Virus record (IMG/VR): IMGVR_UViG_3300023198_000698
Location: 1 to 57,674 of that record
Strand: one strand, 5' to 3'
DNA: 57,674 nucleotides
Source: a virus
Below the pieces are notes generated by a model that did no database searches, was not told the origin of the DNA, and saw nothing but the letters and a program-made list of their open reading frames with translations. A program made the translations under genes and the position numbers. The stretch's first letter is position 1. Each line of letters begins with the position of its first letter. Below are positions 52,931 to 57,674 of this stretch, in pieces.

Positions 52931-53391
52931 CGGCTGGCGGTCGCCGGCTTCCAGCCTGCCTTAGGCTTCCAGTTCTTCCAGGGTTTGCCGTTGCCGTGAG
53001 TTGCGACGATCGTCACCGCTTCGGCCGGCGGTGGGATGATGAACGGCGCCGGCGCGGCGGCAGGGATCTCCATCGCCTTCCAGTATCGGATCGGGACGCG
53101 GTTCGTTCGCCCCATGAAGACGGTCTCCACCTTCCAGGCGAAGTTCCAGCTCTGCGGGGTCGGCGGCTGCTGGCAGTGCTGCGCGGTCCGCCAGTCCACA
53201 AGGTTAGTCGATGTGAGGAGCAGCCAGTTCGTGACGGACGTCCGGGTCGTGACGGTCCCCTCATGGAGGCCGGTTAAGTGATTGCCGAGGACGATCGGTT
53301 CGGCGTTTGCTACGCGGACCGCCGCCCATAGCAACGCTGCCAGCGTGATCATGATCGCGATATAGAATTTTTTGAATTTGTGCTTGTTCAT
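52927..53391 (-). CDS. Secreted protein with a TSTNLVDW-type motif
   Basis: A signal peptide is clear (HKFKKFYIAIMITLAALLWAAVRVANA). The mature part contains NWLLLTSTNLVDW and, about 50 residues later, PIRYWKAMEIP, a pattern I know from beta-domains of Verrucomicrobiota secreted proteins (STNL-x-W). The C-terminus is Pro/Trp/Lys-rich. It would act outside the cytoplasm. This gene could be a host-derived moron, and its neighbours are cytoplasmic nucleic-acid proteins. Confidence 0.6.
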   Translation of the reverse strand: MNKHKFKKFYIAIMITLAALLWAAVRVANAEPIVLGNHLTGLHEGTVTTRTSVTNWLLLTSTNLVDWRTAQHCQQPPTPQSWNFAWKVETVFMGRTNRVPIRYWKAMEIPAAAPAPFIIPPPAEAVTIVATHGNGKPWKNWKPKAGWKPATASR

Positions 53392-53445
53392 AATACTTCA
53401 GATGTTGTCCTTCGTTTGGTTGTCCCGGCTCCATCTCCGGGGAAA

Positions 53446-53976
53446 TTATTTAGGGTGAGAGATCAGATCGACGTGGACGACATGCTTCATCGACTTGCCG
53501 ATCCCGTGGAATAGCGCCTCGAACGATCGCTGCAGGCGCGGAACCTTCGAGATGTTCGGCGCGTCGTTTGGGACCCTGATCTCGAAGACGGTGATCGTCG
53601 GGCTTGCGGATTTAACCTCGATGGCGACGGAGCAGAAGATCGCCTCGGATGTATCCTTCAGGAGCTTCTCGAATGTCGCCTTGTCCCAGTTTTCTTGTGC
53701 GACAAATTTGTGAGTCGGTGGCGTCTTGCTTGTGGCGGTCGGCTCCAGGAGTTCGATTCTCACAAGCTTCCCGTGTCGGTCGCCGGCTTCTTCGGAGACG
53801 GCGATCAGCGCGTCCAGCGTCGAGCGTTGCTGTCCGAGGACCTTCCCTTGGTCGTGCTTTCCGACTTGAATGGTGAGGATCGTCGATCGCTGGAGGGCGC
53901 ACTCCGTTACGATTGCAGATCTCTTGTCCCAAACCAATCCGTTCACTAGTCTTTTAACGAGTTCCATGATGTTCAT
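53446..53976 (-). CDS. KH-domain-like (KhpA-like) RNA-binding protein
   Basis: Residues 15-75 (VTECALQRSTILTIQVGKHDQGKVLGQQRSTLDALIAVSEEAG) match the KhpA plan: strand, helix, strand, GKVIG-type loop and helix. The GXXG loop reads GQQR, so the second glycine is missing, which may weaken RNA contact. The C-terminal 100 residues are a separate alpha/beta domain (EAIFCSVAIEVKSASPTITVFEIRV). It may modulate host or phage RNA. Its precise role is unknown. Confidence 0.6.
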   Translation of the reverse strand: MNIMELVKRLVNGLVWDKRSAIVTECALQRSTILTIQVGKHDQGKVLGQQRSTLDALIAVSEEAGDRHGKLVRIELLEPTATSKTPPTHKFVAQENWDKATFEKLLKDTSEAIFCSVAIEVKSASPTITVFEIRVPNDAPNISKVPRLQRSFEALFHGIGKSMKHVVHVDLISHPK

Positions 53977-54003
53977 ATCTTTTTTTCCTGCCGGCAGCTT
54001 AAT

Positions 54004-54921
54004 CTATGGCGTTCTCCTTTGCAAATCCGAAACGAACAGGGAGTCAGAGTGGAGCTGGCGGATCACTTCCTGGATCAGGAGGTCCCGCGGCCATTCGGCA
54101 GGATTCGCTCCGCTCTTGTCCCGCATGTCCTCCAGGAGTTGGACGTCTTCGCGGGTGGCGTTTGATATCGGCGCCGAGCCGAGCTGTTTGATCATGATCT
54201 GGGTCGAGCCGGCCTGAGATCTGATTGAATTCCTGAGCGCCCGAATCCATTCGATGTTCGTCGGCCTCGCCCGGGGGCCTGATTCTCCTCCGATGATCAC
54301 CCAGTCCGGAGCGATGCCTCGCGGATTGATCGGTCCCAGCATTGGCTCGACGGAGACGAACCGCATCCGCGCCGGCGTCCCCATGAGGATCGGGACCTTG
54401 TGATCCCAGCAGTCTTGATTCTCGGCGGTGACGCCAAGCGCGACGTTGTCCCACGGGAGGTCCGGGAGCCGGCTGATCTGCTCCAGCATCTGGGCGGGTC
54501 GCTTCGTGAGCAGGAGCCAGAAAAGATTTGTGCATTCGGCTATGATGGTGAAGAGCTGCTTCCGCCAGTCCGGATCGACTTCCTGATCGAAGACGTCCAT
54601 GAGCGAACCGCAGAAGACGGACGGCTTCCTGGATGTGATAAAGCTCTGATGTTTTGAGCAGGTCAAGACGTGTTCGGCCGCTTGCTTGTTCCAGAGCCAT
54701 GTCCCGCAGACCTCGCAGCGTTGCTTGCGGACGTTCAGCGCCCGGGCGATCGTCTGCCATGCCTTCGTTTGCCGGCGGGGTTTGCCGGCGCCCCATTCGA
54801 TTCCGAAGCGGGAGCCATATTCTGCGGCGTAGCAGTGAAGGCAGGCTGGGGAAACGCGGGTGCATCCGATCCACGGGTTCAGCGTGAAGTCGGTCCAGAT
54901 GATGTTCGATTCATTCTTCAT
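54004..54921 (-). CDS. Phage Gp37/Gp68-family (DUF5131) protein
   Basis: The N-terminus IIWTDFTLNPWIGCTRVSPACLHCYAAEYGSR is the family signature, with the cysteine cluster Cys20-x6-Cys27-xx-Cys30, likely binding an iron-sulfur cluster as in radical SAM-like enzymes. Later blocks are CGSLMDVFDQEV, LLLTKRPAQM, LGVTAENQDCWDHKVPIL, SVEPMLGPI and VIIGGESGPRARP, all typical. An extra CEVC..HVLTC zinc finger is inserted near residue 70. The start is at the internal ATG (305 residues). The reaction is unknown; similar genes are widespread in phages. Confidence 0.85.
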   Translation of the reverse strand: MKNESNIIWTDFTLNPWIGCTRVSPACLHCYAAEYGSRFGIEWGAGKPRRQTKAWQTIARALNVRKQRCEVCGTWLWNKQAAEHVLTCSKHQSFITSRKPSVFCGSLMDVFDQEVDPDWRKQLFTIIAECTNLFWLLLTKRPAQMLEQISRLPDLPWDNVALGVTAENQDCWDHKVPILMGTPARMRFVSVEPMLGPINPRGIAPDWVIIGGESGPRARPTNIEWIRALRNSIRSQAGSTQIMIKQLGSAPISNATREDVQLLEDMRDKSGANPAEWPRDLLIQEVIRQLHSDSLFVSDLQRRTP

Positions 54922-55066
54922 TCGTTCTTTAAAAGGTTGGCCAAAGGGGTGCCAGACGTTGGGTTTGCAAGTCCCATATTCCGCTGCTAGTTGCAGCCTC
55001 CCCATCCAGCGAGCAAGCTCGCTATTCTAATTTATCGTCCCTTGAACTATTGGCCGGCGCAAGCTA

Positions 55067-56371
55067 CTACCTTCCCGCCCCGCGGTCAAGTTCTCGCTGC
55101 GCCCTAATCTCTCGGATGCGGGTTCTGGTTTCGTCGATGCTGAGGACCCACTCCGTCCGGATGTTCCGGAACTGGAAGATCGGGATGCCTTTGTTCCTGG
55201 CGGTCGCGATCTCAGCCATCACGCCGGCGCCGATCTTTCCATCGTCGAAGGTTCGGTAGACGAGGATGTCGGCCCACTCCTCGATAGCTATCTTGCAGGC
55301 TGTCATGCCTGCGCCAGATCCGGACGTCCGGAAGATCTCCTGGAAGCGTTCGGTGTTCGGATTGATCACCGCCCAGCCGGCGTTCGCGATGTCGATCAGG
55401 TCGAGCTTCTCTTCCTCCTCGCCGTAGAGCGTGATCGGGTGGGCGTAGTAGCAGCGGAGCTTGAGCGGCTTCAGGTCGTCAGGGTCAGGCGGTGCTGCCT
55501 TTTTGGCGGCTTCCAGGGCCGAGGTCAGGCCATCCCCAAGCATCCGTTGGAACTCTTTTCGGGTGAGCGGCGTCGGATCGGTTTTCGGCGGGATAGGCCC
55601 TTGCGCCTTCAGCTCCTCGGACTCCTTCCGGAGCGTCTCCAGGGTGGCCTTGCTGGCGTCGATCCGTCGCTCCAGCTCCGCGGCCTTCGCTCTGTCCGCG
55701 GCGTCCTTCCGTTCAGCTTCCAGGTCTTTAGCGTCCACGGCCATCCGCCTCATGCTGGCGGCGAGATCCGACGCGCTCCTGCCCATGCTTCGGCCGACCT
55801 CAGCGAACCGCTTCGCCAGGATGCCGGCGTTCACCCATCCGCCCGGATCAGCTTCGAAGTCTGGGTTGGTCGAGATGGTTTGCGTTATCGGCCAAGCGAC
55901 CCCGACCTTCACGTTCCCGCAGATCGCGTCCATCACGGGGGCGATCAGGTTGTCCAGTTCGGCCGGCAGCAGGCTCCGCTTGATCATCTCCGCCGTGTCG
56001 ATCATGGACATGATGTTCCAGGCCGCGGCGAGCAAGTGAGGCTCCTCGCGTTCCCCGCGCTGATGCTTGAACAGGTGGCGGAGCGCGGCGTCCAGGTAGA
56101 CGGAGAGCGGCTGGCCTTTGCGCCAGTTGTTCTCCCCGTAGATCGCCGCACCGTGCTCGTAGTGGTTCGCCAGGGCCTGCATCGCGTAGCCGGGGAGCAG
56201 GTCGAAGCGCCCCTTGTTCTTGGCTCCTCCGCGGTGGGCGCCGGTCCCGAATTCACGCTTGCCGGCGTCCGCTTTGATCGGTCCGCTGCTGGTTCCGGTG
56301 GTGGCGGCTTCGTCCAGGTCTTTGAAGTCTTGCATCATTTTTGCCTTCTCGGTTGGTGACATTGTTTCCAT
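55067..56371 (-). CDS. dATP/dGTP diphosphohydrolase-like (DUF5664) fused to a deoxyribosyltransferase-like domain
   Basis: Residues 30-125 match the PF18909 type (GRFDLLPGYAMQALANHYEHGA, NWRKGQPLSVYLDAALRHLFKH, AAAWNIMSMIDTAEM), a MazG-like helical pyrophosphohydrolase known from phage dNTP pathways, including those making 2-aminoadenine DNA. Residues 180-270 are helical/coiled coil. Residues 300-410 look like a nucleoside 2-deoxyribosyltransferase or DUF4406 Rossmann domain (CYYAHPITLYGEEEE, AGWAVINPN, EWADILVYRTFDDGKIGAGVMAEIATARNKGIPIFQF). Either METMSP or the ATG three codons later may be the start. Confidence 0.7.
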   Translation of the reverse strand: METMSPTEKAKMMQDFKDLDEAATTGTSSGPIKADAGKREFGTGAHRGGAKNKGRFDLLPGYAMQALANHYEHGAAIYGENNWRKGQPLSVYLDAALRHLFKHQRGEREEPHLLAAAWNIMSMIDTAEMIKRSLLPAELDNLIAPVMDAICGNVKVGVAWPITQTISTNPDFEADPGGWVNAGILAKRFAEVGRSMGRSASDLAASMRRMAVDAKDLEAERKDAADRAKAAELERRIDASKATLETLRKESEELKAQGPIPPKTDPTPLTRKEFQRMLGDGLTSALEAAKKAAPPDPDDLKPLKLRCYYAHPITLYGEEEEKLDLIDIANAGWAVINPNTERFQEIFRTSGSGAGMTACKIAIEEWADILVYRTFDDGKIGAGVMAEIATARNKGIPIFQFRNIRTEWVLSIDETRTRIREIRAQRELDRGAGR

Positions 56372-56376
56372 TGCGG

Positions 56377-57674
56377 TTAGTTTGGGCGCTTGCCGTGAAG
56401 TTTTTCCAGCAGGTCCAGCTTTTCAAGCTTCACGCGGTCGATCGCTGCCTGCATCTCGGCGAGGCGAGCGCCTTGTCCGCTGAGCTGCTGGCTCGCTTTA
56501 AGGGCCTGAGCTTGCAGCCTAACGATCCTCTTCCGATCCTCGTCCAGGAGGCCGCGCAGCGTGTCGATGGTCTCGCCGGCGGCGTGGAGCCGGCCGCGGA
56601 GGTTTTCGAGATCACGGAGAAGCGCCCCGTCTCGGAGGTCGAATTTTGAGGCTATGTTTCCGGCTTCCTTGCGGTGGACTGACAGCCGATCGCAAAGCTC
56701 CTGTACTTGGACTCTGTAGCTGGCGCGTTCCTTCTTTACCTGCGCCAGCGCGGCCTCCAGGCGGTCGATCGCGGCGTTCCTCTCCGCGCCCTTATGGTCT
56801 CGATCGCGAAGCATCTCGCTGAGGTCGCGGACCTGAGTCTCCAGGTGGGCGATCTGGGTCCGGAGTTCCCTGATTGTGGCAAGCCCTTGGTTTGCGGTCG
56901 GTCCGAAGGTTTCCAGGTCCCGGACCTTGCATCCGAGGCTCTGATTCTTTCCTTCCATCTCACGAAGGCGCGACCCCTGCGCCTGCGCTTCCAGGTGGAG
57001 TTCCTGGATCTCCGCCGCCTTGTTGTCCGCTGAGTGCTGAGCTGAATCAGCTCGGCCGCGCTGGCGGTCGGCTTCGGAGCGGATGGCGCTGATCGTGATC
57101 TTCTGCTCTTCGATGTTGTGCCTGAGTTCGTGGAACTGCTTCGCGTTCGCGTCCTTCATCCGGCGCTGCTCGTCCAGCTCCCTGCGGAGCGCGATGATCT
57201 GATCCACTTGATCGGAGACGGCTTGCCCTGATCGTGAGAGCTTCCCGCGGAGTCCTTCGATCTCGTCGTTCAGCCCCGAGACTCTGTCCTTCATCCCAGC
57301 CATCCCTTTGCGCTGGTTCTCGTTCATCTCGGAGAGTCCAGCGGTCCGCGCCTTCAGCTCCTCGATCTGTTTATCGAGCGAGACGACGCGCTTCGATTGG
57401 TTGGTGATCACTTGGAGGGCGTTGTCGCGTTCGCGTCGGACGGCGGTGAGGTCGCGCTTCATCTCCGCGATCAGCTCCGGGTCGGTCATGGTGCCGTCGC
57501 GTTCTTCTAGGGTTGCCTGGAGGCGCTTCACCGTCTCCGCCTGCTGGACGATCCGGTCCTGCCGGTCGGCCGCGGTCTTTCCGAGTGCGGTGGCCATACT
57601 CTCGGCCGCGCTGATCTGTCCCCTAAGATGCTTCTTGTCGGCCTCCAGTGCCTTATTCTTGTCGGTGAGGTCGT
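56377..57674 (-). CDS. Large coiled-coil protein, start beyond the window edge
   Basis: The frame stays open from the first ATG (57597) to the right edge, with natural coiled-coil sequence (LTDKNKALEADKKHLRGQIS), so the gene continues outside the window and only its C-terminal 430 or so residues are seen. It is a nearly uninterrupted coiled coil rich in Arg, Glu, Gln and Ala. Structural, SMC-like accessory or host-interaction roles are possible. The next gene starts 6 nt after its stop. Confidence 0.65.
   Translation of the reverse strand, partial: DLTDKNKALEADKKHLRGQISAAESMATALGKTAADRQDRIVQQAETVKRLQATLEERDGTMTDPELIAEMKRDLTAVRRERDNALQVITNQSKRVVSLDKQIEELKARTAGLSEMNENQRKGMAGMKDRVSGLNDEIEGLRGKLSRSGQAVSDQVDQIIALRRELDEQRRMKDANAKQFHELRHNIEEQKITISAIRSEADRQRGRADSAQHSADNKAAEIQELHLEAQAQGSRLREMEGKNQSLGCKVRDLETFGPTANQGLATIRELRTQIAHLETQVRDLSEMLRDRDHKGAERNAAIDRLEAALAQVKKERASYRVQVQELCDRLSVHRKEAGNIASKFDLRDGALLRDLENLRGRLHAAGETIDTLRGLLDEDRKRIVRLQAQALKASQQLSGQGARLAEMQAAIDRVKLEKLDLLEKLHGKRPN

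Noticed and set aside
54165-54191. Sigma-28-like match (TTGA / N15 / ATATCGGC on plus strand) inside the DUF5131 gene
   Set aside because: The -35 side matches only as TCAA, it lies within a coding region 190 bp from the next start and lacks the shared downstream context. It could drive the KH-like gene but is not listed.
1-57674. CRISPR array, insertion sequence or integrase
   Set aside because: No regular spacer-repeat array, no transposase motif and no tyrosine or serine recombinase was found.

Overview
The window is a contiguous piece of a tailed double-stranded DNA phage (or prophage) genome with siphovirus-type morphology. Every gene I can support lies on the minus strand, so transcription runs from right to left. 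Evidence for a siphophage is a complete head-and-tail gene set: terminase small and large subunits, portal, MuF head protein, scaffold, major capsid, connectors, tail terminator, tail tube, a frameshifted tail chaperone pair, tape measure, and a tail tip ending in a J-like hub. No tail sheath was seen. Genes are tightly packed with many ATGA or TAATG overlaps. The base composition is GC-rich, except for one short AT-rich island. No tRNA, CRISPR array, insertion sequence or integrase was recognised. The host cannot be fixed. A secreted protein at about 53 kb carries a TSTNLVDW motif of the kind I associate with Verrucomicrobiota secreted proteins, which is only a weak hint.

Reading in the direction of transcription: the right segment (57.7-51 kb) holds a coiled-coil protein cut by the window edge, a fused nucleotide-metabolism enzyme, a Gp37/Gp68-type (DUF5131) protein, a KH-like protein, a SWIM-like zinc protein, an HNH nuclease, a RecU-like resolvase and small membrane proteins. 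The next segment (51-38.5 kb) is an accessory/early region of small genes. It also carries a MoxR-type AAA+ ATPase, a metallopeptidase/VWA protein, a DUF3150-like protein and a SNF2-type helicase. Thirteen gaps here carry a promoter-like element closely matching the flagellar sigma-28/FliA/sigma-D consensus (TAAA-N15-GCCGATAA). Two further copies lie at 7.8 and 10.0 kb, and none was found in the structural operon.

The late operon (38.1-10.2 kb) encodes packaging, head, neck and tail in canonical order. The tail-tip block (distal tail protein, BR0599/DUF2163 protein, NlpC/P60 peptidase, J-like hub) follows the order of gene transfer agents. Four beta-rich, probably receptor-interacting genes are inserted in it. 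The operon ends in a long-range hairpin followed by a T8 tract.

The left segment (9.9 kb to the edge) is a replication module: an SSB-like protein, small genes, a winged-helix initiator, a TOPRIM primase-helicase, and then a papain-like hydrolase and a metallophosphoesterase. The initiator gene contains four 15-bp iterons at 22-23 bp spacing beside an AT-rich stretch. This layout closely parallels ori-in-O of phage lambda and is the best candidate replication origin.
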